64,000 nucleotides of DNA from Massilia polaris. Lineage in GTDB: Bacteria > Pseudomonadota > Gammaproteobacteria > Burkholderiales > Burkholderiaceae_D. Location of the stretch: positions 62,001-126,000 of the forward strand of contig NZ_JABBGG010000001.1 in the NCBI RefSeq assembly GCF_012927275.1. Direction: 5' to 3'. Positions within the stretch are counted from its first letter, which is position 1. Every line of letters starts with the position of its first letter. The notes beneath the pieces were generated by a model, which ran no database searches, was not told the origin of the DNA, and saw only the letters and a list, made by a program, of their open reading frames with translations. Positions 17,561 to 25,971 of this stretch are shown in pieces. The translations under genes and the position numbers were made by a program.

Positions 17561-20193
17561 TGCGTTTCCATGTTACCGGCGACGGCCGCGGCGCCCAGGG
17601 CGGCGGACACCTTTTGCGCCAGCTCGGCGCGGCGGTAAGGTTTGCTGAGCAGCATGACGCCGGGGGCGAGGCGGCCATGATGAATAATCGCGTCCTGGGT
17701 GTAACCCGAGGTGTACAGGATCGGCAGTGCAGGTCGGAAGGCCTGGGCGGCGTCGGCCAGCTGGCGCCCGCTCATGCCGCCGGGCATAACTACATCGGTG
17801 AACAGCAGCTCGATGTCGGCGCGCCCGTGCAGCAGTTCGAGCGCGTCGGCGCCGCTGGCGGCCTCGATCACGCGGTAGCCGAGCTCTTCGAGCTGGCCAC
17901 GGGCGAAGGTGCGCACCATGGCATCGTCCTCGGCCAGCAGGATCAGTTGCTTGTTGCCGACCTGGACGCGTTCCGGCGTACCAGCCGGCGTCGCGGGCAA
18001 CTCCGCGTTGACCAGCCGGGGCAGGTAGATTTTGACCGTGGTGCCGTGTCCGAGTTCGCTGTAGATCGCGATATGGCCTTTCGATTGCATCACGAAACCA
18101 TACACCATCGCGAGGCCGAGCCCGGTTCCCTTGCCGATCGGTTTGGTGGTGAAGAAGGGTTCGAACACCCGCGCCAGCTGATCCGGCGCGATGCCGCTGC
18201 CGCCGTCCGATACCGCCAGCATCACGTACTCGCCTGGCGCGACCCCGCTGTGGCTGGCGGCGTAGGCCTCGTCCAGGCGCGCGTTGGCCGTTTCGATGGT
18301 CAGGCGGCCGCCGTCGGGCATCGCATCCCTGGCGTTGATGGCGAGGTTGAGCAGGGCGCTTTCCAGCTGCCCGGGATCGACCAGGGTCAGCCACAGGCCG
18401 GCCGCGCGCACCATGCCGATGTCGATGTGGCCGCCCAGCGTGTGGCGCAGCAGCTGGTCGGTGTTGCTGACGAGGGCGTTGAGGTCGGACGGGACCGGCT
18501 CCAGCGCCTGCTTGCGGGCGAAGGCGAGCAGGCGCTGGGTCATCGCCGCGCCCCGTTGGGCGGCGCCGAAAATCATTTCCGCGAGCACGCGCTCGGTCGC
18601 GCCAGGTGCGGCTTGCTCGACCAGCATTTCCGCATTGCCGAGGATGACGGTCAGCAGGTTGTTGAAGTCGTGCGCCACGCCGCCGGTCAGCCGCCCGAGC
18701 GATTCCAGCTTTTGCACCTGGATCATCTGCTCGGCCAGCATGCGCTGCCGGGTAATATCACGGAAGTAAATGGTCAGGCCGTCCGGCGCCGGATAGGCAT
18801 TGATCTCGAAGTGTTTCTGCAAGGGCGCGAAATACGCCTCGAACCTGACCGCGACCTGTTGTTCGACACAGCGGGTGTATTCCTTTTCGAGGGTCGAGCC
18901 GACCGCTTCAGGGAATTTCGTCCAGATTGATTCGCCGAGCAGCTCTTCGCGCCTGATGTGGAGCATGGCCTCGCCGTGACGGTTGATGAAGACGGCCCGC
19001 CACTGGCTGTCGAGAATAAGAATGGCGTCGCCAACGCTTTCCATGGTCGCCGTCAGGCGCTCCGCCAGCGAGGTGGCTTCGTACTGCAGGCACATCTGGT
19101 CGTCGATGTCGACCAGAGTTCCGTACCATTTGTCCAGCCCCGCCACTGGGTCGGCTACGTAGGCCGCGCGGGCCAGGTGCCAGCGGTAGGCGCCGTCGTG
19201 GCGGCGCAGCCGGAATTGCGTTTCGTATGACTCATGGTTCTGCACGGCGCGAATCCAGGCCTCGCCGGCACTGGCACGGTCGTCCTGATGGACGATGCCA
19301 AGCCAGCCCTTGCTGGCCAGGTCCGGGCTGGCCATGCCGGAATAGTCGAGCAGCAGCTGGTTGGCGTAGTCGATGACGCCATCCTGGCTGGCGGTCCAGA
19401 CCGCCATTGGCATCGACTCGGCCAGGCTGTGCCATGAGGCCACGCTCTGGCGCAGCTGCGTTTCGATGGACTTGCTGTCGTCGATATCCTGGAACGCGCC
19501 CTGGACCGCAATGATTTCCCCGCGATCGTTGCGGACGGCGCGGCCGACCCCGCGTACCCAGCGCCGCTCGCCCTGGCGCGTGATGATCTTCATGTCCTCG
19601 GCGAAAGGCGTGCCGTGTTCGCCGCAGGCGGCAAGGCGCTGCCTGACCAGGTCCTGGTACTCAGGCGGGTAATAGTCGATTCCTTCCTCGACGGTCGGCG
19701 CGTACCCCGGCGGCTGGCCATGGATGCGCGCCACTTCGCTGGACCAGTGGACCCGGCCGTCGTTCAGGTCGACCCGCCATCCGCCCAACTTGCCCAGGGT
19801 GCTTGCCATGTCGAGCATCTGCTTTGCCGCCGCAAACCGGTCGACCAGCCGGATCACGAACAGCGCGATGCAGGCGCAGACGACGATCGCAAGCAGCGCC
19901 AGGGCGCGATGGGCAGCGATATAAATGTCCGGCGTTCCGGGCAGGGCGGGGGGAGGCAGAAGGGTGCCAGCCAGGGTCAGCACCATGCTGGCGAGAGCGA
20001 CTGCCGCCACCGCGACGCGCTTGCGGGTCAGCGTGGCCATCAGGACCGCAGGAGCGTAGCCGAGGCAGACGGCAAAGCCGAGCGGGGTGTTCAGGTCAAC
20101 GAGGAAGGCAAACAGCAGCAAAGCCCACGGCCCGTATGTTCCGGCGCTGCGGGTAAGCTTGGATGACAAGATGCGCCGGATGGCGTCGTCCAT
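17557..20193 (-). CDS. Hybrid histidine kinase with PAS domains
   Basis: An 878-residue membrane kinase. The first 130 residues contain four or five hydrophobic segments with short loops, and no large periplasmic domain. Three PAS/PAC units follow (from LGGWRVDLNDGRVHW, from WTASQDGVIDYANQ, and from ILDSQWRAVFINRHGE). Next come HisKA with the phospho-His in GGVAHDFNNLL, an ATPase domain (NARDAMPDGG, DGGSGIA, GKGTGLGLAMVYG), and a C-terminal receiver (LLAEDDAMVR, FTDVVMPGGMSG, LSKPYRR). ATG at 20193 gives MDDAIRRIL; a start at 20259 would add 22 residues. The four-base overlap with the REC-EAL gene makes them a probable two-component pair feeding cyclic-di-GMP turnover. Confidence 0.93.
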   Translation of the reverse strand: MDDAIRRILSSKLTRSAGTYGPWALLLFAFLVDLNTPLGFAVCLGYAPAVLMATLTRKRVAVAAVALASMVLTLAGTLLPPPALPGTPDIYIAAHRALALLAIVVCACIALFVIRLVDRFAAAKQMLDMASTLGKLGGWRVDLNDGRVHWSSEVARIHGQPPGYAPTVEEGIDYYPPEYQDLVRQRLAACGEHGTPFAEDMKIITRQGERRWVRGVGRAVRNDRGEIIAVQGAFQDIDDSKSIETQLRQSVASWHSLAESMPMAVWTASQDGVIDYANQLLLDYSGMASPDLASKGWLGIVHQDDRASAGEAWIRAVQNHESYETQFRLRRHDGAYRWHLARAAYVADPVAGLDKWYGTLVDIDDQMCLQYEATSLAERLTATMESVGDAILILDSQWRAVFINRHGEAMLHIRREELLGESIWTKFPEAVGSTLEKEYTRCVEQQVAVRFEAYFAPLQKHFEINAYPAPDGLTIYFRDITRQRMLAEQMIQVQKLESLGRLTGGVAHDFNNLLTVILGNAEMLVEQAAPGATERVLAEMIFGAAQRGAAMTQRLLAFARKQALEPVPSDLNALVSNTDQLLRHTLGGHIDIGMVRAAGLWLTLVDPGQLESALLNLAINARDAMPDGGRLTIETANARLDEAYAASHSGVAPGEYVMLAVSDGGSGIAPDQLARVFEPFFTTKPIGKGTGLGLAMVYGFVMQSKGHIAIYSELGHGTTVKIYLPRLVNAELPATPAGTPERVQVGNKQLILLAEDDAMVRTFARGQLEELGYRVIEAASGADALELLHGRADIELLFTDVVMPGGMSGRQLADAAQAFRPALPILYTSGYTQDAIIHHGRLAPGVMLLSKPYRRAELAQKVSAALGAAAVAGNMETQ

Positions 20194-20334
20194 TGTTTTC
20201 ACTTTGCTATGACTGCGCCGATCCGGCGCGTTTCGATGCAGCAAGATTATACGATGCAAGAATCGTCCGCGGCCCGCCGTTGCCGGGTTCGGATAATTTG
20301 ATGATTTCCTCTCGCCAATTTTGTTTTGGCCAGC

Positions 20335-20340
20335 TATAAT
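20335..20340 (+). promoter_or_regulatory. -10 box of the second tRNA-Asn promoter
   Basis: A perfect TATAAT lies 12 bases before the mature tRNA. No good -35 is present at the right distance, unlike copy 1. Confidence 0.55.
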
Positions 20341-20351
20341 GCGGCCTCTTT

Positions 20352-20427
20352 TCCCTGATAGCTCAGTTGGTAGAGCGACGGACTGTTAATCCGCAGGTCC
20401 CTGGTTCGAGTCCAGGTCGGGGAGCCA
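20352..20427 (+). tRNA. tRNA-Asn (anticodon GUU), copy 2
   Basis: Base-for-base the same 76-base gene as at 16209, with encoded CCA and the same CCTCTTTT leader directly upstream and AGAATT downstream. The two copies flank the kinase and REC-EAL genes. Confidence 0.97.
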
Positions 20428-20447
20428 GAATTCAGCAGTATGTAAAG

Positions 20448-20475
20448 AGCCCAGCCTTCACAGGTTGGGCTTTTT
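20448..20475 (+). terminator. Terminator after tRNA-Asn copy 2
   Basis: Ten-base arms AGCCCAGCCT / AGGTTGGGCT around TCAC, with T residues after. The stem sequence differs from the terminator of copy 1. Confidence 0.85.
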
Positions 20476-20503
20476 GCGTTTGGCTGACGGGGGGGCGTGA
20501 AGC

Positions 20504-21016
20504 TTAATCCATGCGCTGCGGAATATCGATCTCGTCCTTGCGCGCCTGGATTTGCTCGCCCAGTGCGACCAGGTCCAGGCCAGCCTTGCGCGCTTTCGGG
20601 AACATCTGGCCTTCTTCTTCCTCAACGTGGTGCTCGATCTGTTCGGACAGCACTTTTACTTTCGCGTCGAACAGCTCTTCGGTCGAGTCCATCGACATGA
20701 TCTGTGCGATCAGGTCTTTGGCGGCGGCGTGTTCGACAGTCGCCTCGTCGACCAGGTCTTCGTTTTCCTTGCTTGCTTCACGCACGGCAGGGTAGAAAAT
20801 TTCCTCTTCCGCGGTGGCGTGCTTGGTCAACTCGGTGCAGATCTGCATCGCCAGCTTCTGCTTGGTCGCATGGGCGCGGTCGCCGAGGCCTTCATATTGC
20901 TCAAACATCGCCTTGACCTTCGCGTGGTCTTCCGTCAAGAGAGCGATCGCGTCCATCTCGGTGGCGCCTGGAATCGGTTTGCTGCCTGCTTTGCGTGGGG
21001 TCGGGTTTGTGCGCAT
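20504..21016 (-). CDS. Hemerythrin-domain protein
   Basis: A 170-residue cytoplasmic protein with a hemerythrin-like di-iron four-helix domain. Iron-ligand pattern residues are visible in LLTEDHAKVKAMFEQYE, TKHATAEEEIFYP and EQIEHHVEEEEGQMFP. Such proteins bind oxygen or nitric oxide or handle iron under oxidative stress; which role applies is unknown. ATG at 21016 has a good ribosome site (CAGGAGTAATC) before it, so the in-frame start at 21079 is rejected. It is monocistronic; about 280 bases separate it from the divergent membrane-protein gene. Confidence 0.88.
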   Translation of the reverse strand: MRTNPTPRKAGSKPIPGATEMDAIALLTEDHAKVKAMFEQYEGLGDRAHATKQKLAMQICTELTKHATAEEEIFYPAVREASKENEDLVDEATVEHAAAKDLIAQIMSMDSTEELFDAKVKVLSEQIEHHVEEEEGQMFPKARKAGLDLVALGEQIQARKDEIDIPQRMD

Positions 21017-21296
21017 GATTACTCCTGAAAATTTGCCAAAATGATGTTTCGAACGACGACTTTGGCCCTGGCATCCCACCCCGTCTGTGCGTCATTCAAC
21101 ACGGCGCGGTTGATGCCTGCGGAGCGATGCGCACGCTACACGCAAGACTTATCGGTCCTGATGCACGATGGCGCCGCGCGCGAAAGCCCTGGCCTTGGGG
21201 CGATCACCTGGTCGGATGGCCCGAATTCTGGTTGCCAAATTGCTATTGGCAAGGCACAGTCGTGTTTCTGCCCATAACTATTCACAGGTTTTGCCC

Positions 21297-22166
21297 ATGT
21301 CAAGCAAGCTCCGCCTCGTCCTGAAAGTGGCCGCAACGCTCACCGTCGTCGGGCTGGGCTACCTCATCAGGGGGCATTCCGGCTCGGAAGAACACATCGG
21401 ATGGGCCATCGCCGGGTGGGCACTGACCGCATACGTGGTGATCCGCATCGCACTGGCGCTGAGGCGCGGCCGCGCGGCGTTGAAGGCGCAGGGCGATGCG
21501 CGGGTGTCGATCAAGAGTATCGAGAGGGCGACCATGTCGGCGATGCCCGTGTGGATGCAGGGCTGGTCGCGCACCGAGATCAAAATCTATGGCGGGTTCT
21601 GGCGCGCGCTGCGTGGCGTCCCCCTCGCGCGCGGCCCGCGCTTCAGCGTGTGCGATGGCGCGCGCAGCGGGTGGCTTTCGGCGGCCGCCGCGCTGGCGGT
21701 GGCGTCGCTGGCCGCCCTCGGTCTTGTGCTGCTGACCGGATGGAGCACTTCGCTCAAGTCGCTGCTGATCGGCGTTGCCTGCATCGCCGGACCGGCGCTG
21801 TACCTGCTGGTGATGCTGGCTGGCGAGCGCCGCCTGCTGAACGAGGCCGGACACGCCGTGACCGATGATGTTCTCGCACTCGCAGTCGGCGTACGCTTTA
21901 CCGCCGATATCGCGCTTGCCGACGTGGTGTCGTGCGTGCCGCTGACTGCCGCCGACCTGGTGGTCGAGGATGCCTGCGTGGTGTCGCCGTTCGAGAGACC
22001 CAATGTGCTGCTCACGCTGCGCGGTGACGCCGTGGTCGGGGCCGAGCGTTTCGGGTATGCTTTCAAGCCCGGCACGCCAATGCTGGCGCTGTACGTCGAC
22101 GAGCCCGCGCGCTTCGCCGGCGCGGTCGGCGCCGCCGTTGAACGCCAGCTTCCAAGGTACGCCTGA
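21297..22166 (+). CDS. Membrane protein of unknown function
   Basis: A 289-residue protein not matched to a known family by eye. It has two hydrophobic segments near the N-terminus (VAATLTVVGLGYLIRG, GWAIAGWALTAYVVIRIAL). A cytoplasmic stretch with a YGGFWRALRGVPLARG segment follows, then two more membrane segments near the middle (LAVASLAALGLVLLTGW, LIGVACIAGPALYLLVML) and a soluble C-terminal half of about 100 residues. The ATG at 21297 starts MSSKLRLVLKV; in-frame starts upstream extend into non-hydrophobic sequence. Its stop lies three bases before the start of the PLP-enzyme gene, so the two are probably co-transcribed. Confidence 0.65.
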   Translation: MSSKLRLVLKVAATLTVVGLGYLIRGHSGSEEHIGWAIAGWALTAYVVIRIALALRRGRAALKAQGDARVSIKSIERATMSAMPVWMQGWSRTEIKIYGGFWRALRGVPLARGPRFSVCDGARSGWLSAAAALAVASLAALGLVLLTGWSTSLKSLLIGVACIAGPALYLLVMLAGERRLLNEAGHAVTDDVLALAVGVRFTADIALADVVSCVPLTAADLVVEDACVVSPFERPNVLLTLRGDAVVGAERFGYAFKPGTPMLALYVDEPARFAGAVGAAVERQLPRYA

Positions 22167-22169
22167 ACC

Positions 22170-23084
22170 ATGCCGCTTCACCTGCAAACACCCTTGTTCG
22201 AATCGGGCGCGATGTCCGCCCGCGATGGCCAGTCGGTCTGGCTGAAAATGGAAGCCATGCAGCCGCCCGGCTCATTCAAGATCCGCGGTATCGGCTTCGC
22301 ATGCGAAGAGTACGTGCGGCGCGGCGCCACGCGGTTCATCTCGTCGTCCGGCGGTAACGCCGGCATCGCGGCCGCGTATGCGGGGCGCAGGCTTGGCGTG
22401 CCCGTAGTTGTCGTCGTCCCCGAGACCACGACCGAACGGGCCAGGGAGTTGATCGCCCGCGAGAACGCGCAAGTGATCGTGCACGGCGCATCGTTCCAGG
22501 AAGCGAACGCGCTGGCGCAGTCGATGGTGACCGGCGCCGATGCGTTCATCCACCCGTTCGACGATCCGCTGCTGTGGCAGGGCCACGCCAGCATGATCGA
22601 CGAAGTGGCCGCTGCGGGCGTGAAGCCCGATGCCGTGGTTCTGTCGGTCGGTGGCGGCGGGCTGCTGTGCGGCGTGGTTGAGGGCTTGCGGCGCAATGGC
22701 TGGAACGATGTTCCGGTGGTGGCGGTGGAGACGGTCGGCGCCGATTCGTTCGCGCAGTCGATCGCGGCGGGCGAGCGGATCGAGCTGCCGGGTATTTCGA
22801 GCATTGCGACTTCGCTGGGCGCTCGCAAGGTTGCGGAGCAGGCCTTCGCCTATGCGCGGGAGCATCCGGTGCGCAGCATCGTTGTGTCGGATGCGGACGC
22901 GGTGCGGGCGTGCCTGCGGTTCATCGATGATCACCGCGTTGTGGTGGAGCCGGCGTGCGGCGCATCGCTGGCCGTGGCGTACGATGCGGCGGGCTCGCTC
23001 GCGCAGTACAAGAATGTGCTGGCGATCGTGTGCGGCGGCGTGACCGCCACGGTTGGCCAATTGCAGAAGTGGGCCGGGAATTAA
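22170..23084 (+). CDS. PLP-dependent serine/threonine dehydratase-like enzyme
   Basis: A 304-residue fold-type II PLP enzyme. The PLP lysine is in PPGSFKIRG near residue 37, followed by the SSSGGNAGIAAAY substrate loop and the phosphate-binding VGGGGLLCGV. The overall pattern and length resemble the short catabolic serine dehydratases (animal SDS type), with no C-terminal ACT domain. It would deaminate serine or threonine to the 2-oxo acid. It follows a membrane protein after three bases; no partner explains its physiology. A GGCGGAT-type repeat follows the stop. Confidence 0.85.
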   Translation: MPLHLQTPLFESGAMSARDGQSVWLKMEAMQPPGSFKIRGIGFACEEYVRRGATRFISSSGGNAGIAAAYAGRRLGVPVVVVVPETTTERARELIARENAQVIVHGASFQEANALAQSMVTGADAFIHPFDDPLLWQGHASMIDEVAAAGVKPDAVVLSVGGGGLLCGVVEGLRRNGWNDVPVVAVETVGADSFAQSIAAGERIELPGISSIATSLGARKVAEQAFAYAREHPVRSIVVSDADAVRACLRFIDDHRVVVEPACGASLAVAYDAAGSLAQYKNVLAIVCGGVTATVGQLQKWAGN

Positions 23085-23110
23085 ACCGACGGATGCGTCG
23101 TGAGGCCGTA

Positions 23111-23151
23111 TGGCGGATAAGTGCGCTCCCAAGGGACCGCGCATCCGCCGA
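23111..23151. repeat. GGCGGAT/ATCCGCC dispersed repeat, copy 1
   Basis: GGCGGAT and ATCCGCC form the outer stem around GTGCGCTCCCAAGGGACCGC. The inside matches the copy at 31590 almost base for base. It lies in the gap between two convergent genes. Confidence 0.75.
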
Positions 23152-23157
23152 ATTGGG

Positions 23158-24426
23158 TCAACGCGGCGCGTCTGCCTCGGCCTCGCTGATACCCGCGCCG
23201 CCGGTAGCGGTTGACGCCAGCTGTCCCTCATCGGCATCGACAACCGGCATGCGCGGCCCCTGCCACACCACGTAATCGTCCACCGAATACAGCTTGCAAT
23301 CCTGTCCGCTGCTCTTGGCGCAGGTGGCAAGCGCGCGCTTCTCCGGCGCCTCACCTTCCTCGGCCCAGCACCACGCGCCGTTCGACGACACCGCAAACGC
23401 GCGCGGCGTCATCTTGCTTAAGTATTCGCGATACGCCGCGCGTCCCGCTTCGCCCAGGTAAGGCACCGCGTCGATGTCGTCGACCGTCGCGTAGTCAGTC
23501 TTCGGCACTGCTGGCGCATCGGCGATGCTGAACACTTCCTCGGTCGGCATGCCGATCTGCTGCAGGAAGCGTTCGGTATCCGGCCACCACACTTTTTCGC
23601 CGTCGCGGCTTGCGATCATCCCGTGCGCGTCGCGCTTGAACGGGCCGAAGGCGATCAGGCGCGCCTGGCCGCCCGAACGCACGAACGCATCATGCATGCG
23701 CGCCGCCAGGTTTGGCCCGAACAGCGAGTCGTTAAAACCGTACATCCACAAGCTGGCGATCTTGTTGTTCGCGCCGTAGTTGGCGAACGCATTGACCAGC
23801 TCCGCGCGCCAGTCGCAGCCGGCGCCATCGTCGCGCAGGCCGCCGGCGATGTTAATCAGGCCGCGCACGCCTTCAATCACCTCGGTCCCCATTGCCACCG
23901 TCGCCAGCCCGCCGTAGGACTGGCCAGCCACGACGATACGGTGGTCGTCGATCCACTTCTGCTTGCGCGCATATGCGATGGTCGACTTGATGTCGTGGGC
24001 CTGGCCGTAGCCGTTGGCGCGCATGTCGCAGCCGTGGTCGACGTAGGCGCCGATGGAATTGGAGAAGCCGCGCCGCATCGGCACCATCACCGCGTAGCCG
24101 CGCTTGACGAACGCGGTCGCCATGAAGATGAAGCGGTCGCGCGCCTGGCCGCGTGGATCGCCCGGTTCCTTGCCGTGATTGATGATCAGCAGCGGGAACG
24201 GGCCATCGCCGTTTGGGCGGAACACGGTGGTCTGGAGCCGCGCCTCGCCCTGCGGGCCGGCGGGCACCATGATGACTTGTTCGTTGAGGCGGTAATCGAG
24301 CGGGAGCTCTTGCTCGATTGCCAATAGGGGCGTCAGCGCGAGGCACGTGACGGTGGCAGTAGCAAGCCTGCGCGCGGCAGTACGAAAACGAAGCGTGGCG
24401 GTAACGATTTCAGGCTCCCGGTGCAT
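23158..24426 (-). CDS. Exported alpha/beta hydrolase (dienelactone hydrolase-like)
   Basis: A 422-residue protein with a signal-like N-terminus (basic, then TATVTCLALTPLLA) and an alpha/beta-hydrolase fold. The strand and oxyanion region LLIINHGKEPGD is followed by VMVPMRRGFSNS and the nucleophile elbow GQSYGG (Ser of G-Q-S-Y-G). A late DAHGMIASRDG may supply the His. The fold resembles dienelactone hydrolase or prolyl oligopeptidase-type esterases; the substrate is unknown. It converges with the PLP-enzyme gene and is transcribed alone. The N-terminal residues before the hydrophobic stretch are longer than usual for a signal peptide, so the exact start is uncertain. Confidence 0.78.
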   Translation of the reverse strand: MHREPEIVTATLRFRTAARRLATATVTCLALTPLLAIEQELPLDYRLNEQVIMVPAGPQGEARLQTTVFRPNGDGPFPLLIINHGKEPGDPRGQARDRFIFMATAFVKRGYAVMVPMRRGFSNSIGAYVDHGCDMRANGYGQAHDIKSTIAYARKQKWIDDHRIVVAGQSYGGLATVAMGTEVIEGVRGLINIAGGLRDDGAGCDWRAELVNAFANYGANNKIASLWMYGFNDSLFGPNLAARMHDAFVRSGGQARLIAFGPFKRDAHGMIASRDGEKVWWPDTERFLQQIGMPTEEVFSIADAPAVPKTDYATVDDIDAVPYLGEAGRAAYREYLSKMTPRAFAVSSNGAWCWAEEGEAPEKRALATCAKSSGQDCKLYSVDDYVVWQGPRMPVVDADEGQLASTATGGAGISEAEADAPR

Positions 24427-24654
24427 TGGATTGCCAATTGGAATGTAATGATTCTAGGCATGTGAATTTCTGGGAGCAATGGACGATTGATAATTTTGAG
24501 CAAGGATTTCCACTATTTTTCGAAATGATTGCGCTTTGTTGCGCGGCTTGCAGTGCTTGTTTTGCAAAGCTGTCCACGAGGCAACGCGGCGCGCCTCGAA
24601 GCGTGTTTCGTCTACACTTTTCAAACGATTAACGTTGCTGAAGGGATGGGGATC

Positions 24655-25230
24655 ATGATCAGGATTGGGGTGATTGTCGGAAGCACACGGCCCGGCCGGA
24701 AAGCGCTGGATGTCGCGAAGTGGGTGATGGACATTGCCAAACTGCGTAACGATGCCGTCTACGAACTGATCGACATCCAGGATTTCAACCTGCCCCTGCT
24801 CGACGAACCGGTGCCGCCGTCGATGGGCCAGTATTCGAAACCGCACACCATGGCGTGGGCGGCGAAGATCGGCTCGTACGACGGGTTTGTGTTCGTCACG
24901 CCGGAGTACAACCACGGGATTTCCGGTGCGCTCAAGAATGCGATCGACTTCCTGTTCGCCGAATGGAACAACAAGGCGGCGGGATTTGTCGGCTACGGCA
25001 GCGCCGGCGGTGCGCGGGCGGTGGAAAGCCTGCGTCTTGTCATGGGCGAGATAAAGATTGCCGACGTGCGCTCGCAGGTAATGTTGTCGCTGTTTTCCGA
25101 CTTCGAAAACTTTACAACGTTCAAGCCTGGCGAGCACCATGAGAAGTCGGTCGCGGCGATGCTGGATGAAGTCGTCTCGTGGAGCGGCGCAATGAAGACG
25201 GTGAGGGACCGCCAGAAAGCCGGGGCATAA
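24655..25230 (+). CDS. NAD(P)H-dependent FMN reductase
   Basis: A 191-residue flavodoxin-fold protein of the NADPH-dependent FMN reductase family. The FMN phosphate loop GSTRPGRK is at the N-terminus (IRIGVIVGSTRPGRK). FVTPEYNHGISGALKNAID is the classic second motif, and GYGSAGGARAVE follows. It would reduce FMN, quinones or azo compounds; the substrate is unknown. The ATG at 24655 follows a GGGATGGGG stretch; in-frame ATG 24646 and a TTG at 24529 are less likely. It stands alone upstream of the DTW gene. Confidence 0.87.
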   Translation: MIRIGVIVGSTRPGRKALDVAKWVMDIAKLRNDAVYELIDIQDFNLPLLDEPVPPSMGQYSKPHTMAWAAKIGSYDGFVFVTPEYNHGISGALKNAIDFLFAEWNNKAAGFVGYGSAGGARAVESLRLVMGEIKIADVRSQVMLSLFSDFENFTTFKPGEHHEKSVAAMLDEVVSWSGAMKTVRDRQKAGA

Positions 25231-25260
25231 GGCGCTTGCTATAATCGGGCGACCTTCCAC

Positions 25261-25279
25261 GCCGGCAAATTTTGCCGGC
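25261..25279. repeat. Short perfect palindrome before the DTW gene
   Basis: GCCGGCAAA and TTTGCCGGC meet around a single T, nine bases before the next ATG. It could fold in the 5' end of the mRNA; no known element matches. Confidence 0.4.
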
Positions 25280-25287
25280 TCCACACC

Positions 25288-25914
25288 ATGCCCGATATCG
25301 CCCCGACCAAACGCCTGATGTGCGCAGCCTGTCTGCGCCCCAGCAAAACCTGCATCTGCCACTTCGCCGCGCCGGTTGCCGGCGGCGTCGACGTGCTTAT
25401 CCTCCAGCACCCGCTTGAGGTGGCGAACGCGAAGGGCAGTGCGCGCTTGTTGCACCTGAGCCTGCCGGGCAGCGCGCTTGTCGTGGGTGAGGTGTTCGAC
25501 GAGGCAGCGCTGCACGCGCTCTTATATGGTGGCGGCAGGCAGCCTGTTTTGCTGTATCCGGACATGCCGGGCGAACGCTCGCTTGGCCTGGCGCCGCCGC
25601 CTTCGTTCGACACGGTCGGCCAGCGCGATCGGTCGGCGCTGCGGCTGGTGGTGCTCGACGGCACCTGGCGAAAAAGCCGCAAGATGTTGTACCTGAACCG
25701 CTTGCTCCAGGAACTGCCGCGCCTGCCGCTCACGCAGGTTCCCCCGTCGCTTTACCGGATCCGCAAGGCCCATGCGCCCGACCAGCTGTCGACACTGGAA
25801 GCGGCGGCCTACGCGCTGATGCAGCTGGAGGGCAGCCTCGAGAAATTCCAGCCGATCCTCGACGGTTTCGACGCCTTTGTGGGCCAATACGCCACAGTCG
25901 CCGCGCGCGCTTGA
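25288..25914 (+). CDS. DTW-domain tRNA-uridine aminocarboxypropyltransferase
   Basis: A 208-residue DTW-domain protein (TapT/TapA type), which uses S-adenosylmethionine to add a 3-amino-3-carboxypropyl group to uridine in tRNA (acp3U). The N-terminal zinc-type cysteines are visible as CAACLRPSKTCICH. The family motif D-x-T-W appears as LDGTWRKSRKM, preceded by the LILQHPLE segment and followed by RIRKAHAPDQLSTLEA. Length is normal. It is transcribed with the same polarity as the radical SAM gene that starts 57 bases after its stop. Confidence 0.87.
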   Translation: MPDIAPTKRLMCAACLRPSKTCICHFAAPVAGGVDVLILQHPLEVANAKGSARLLHLSLPGSALVVGEVFDEAALHALLYGGGRQPVLLYPDMPGERSLGLAPPPSFDTVGQRDRSALRLVVLDGTWRKSRKMLYLNRLLQELPRLPLTQVPPSLYRIRKAHAPDQLSTLEAAAYALMQLEGSLEKFQPILDGFDAFVGQYATVAARA

Positions 25915-25971
25915 AATCGCGATTGGGTAGGCGTAGAATACTGGATGAATGTACAGTATTGAGGCGCTTCC

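Noticed and set aside
17560-18930. 456-codon plus-strand frame opposite the hybrid kinase
   Set aside because: Low-information Arg/Gly/Gln-rich sequence; the kinase is certain.
16209-20427. Integrated element using tRNA-Asn as attachment site
   Set aside because: No integrase, no excision genes, and the repeats are whole tRNA genes instead of tRNA 3' ends; kept only as a duplication/insertion question.
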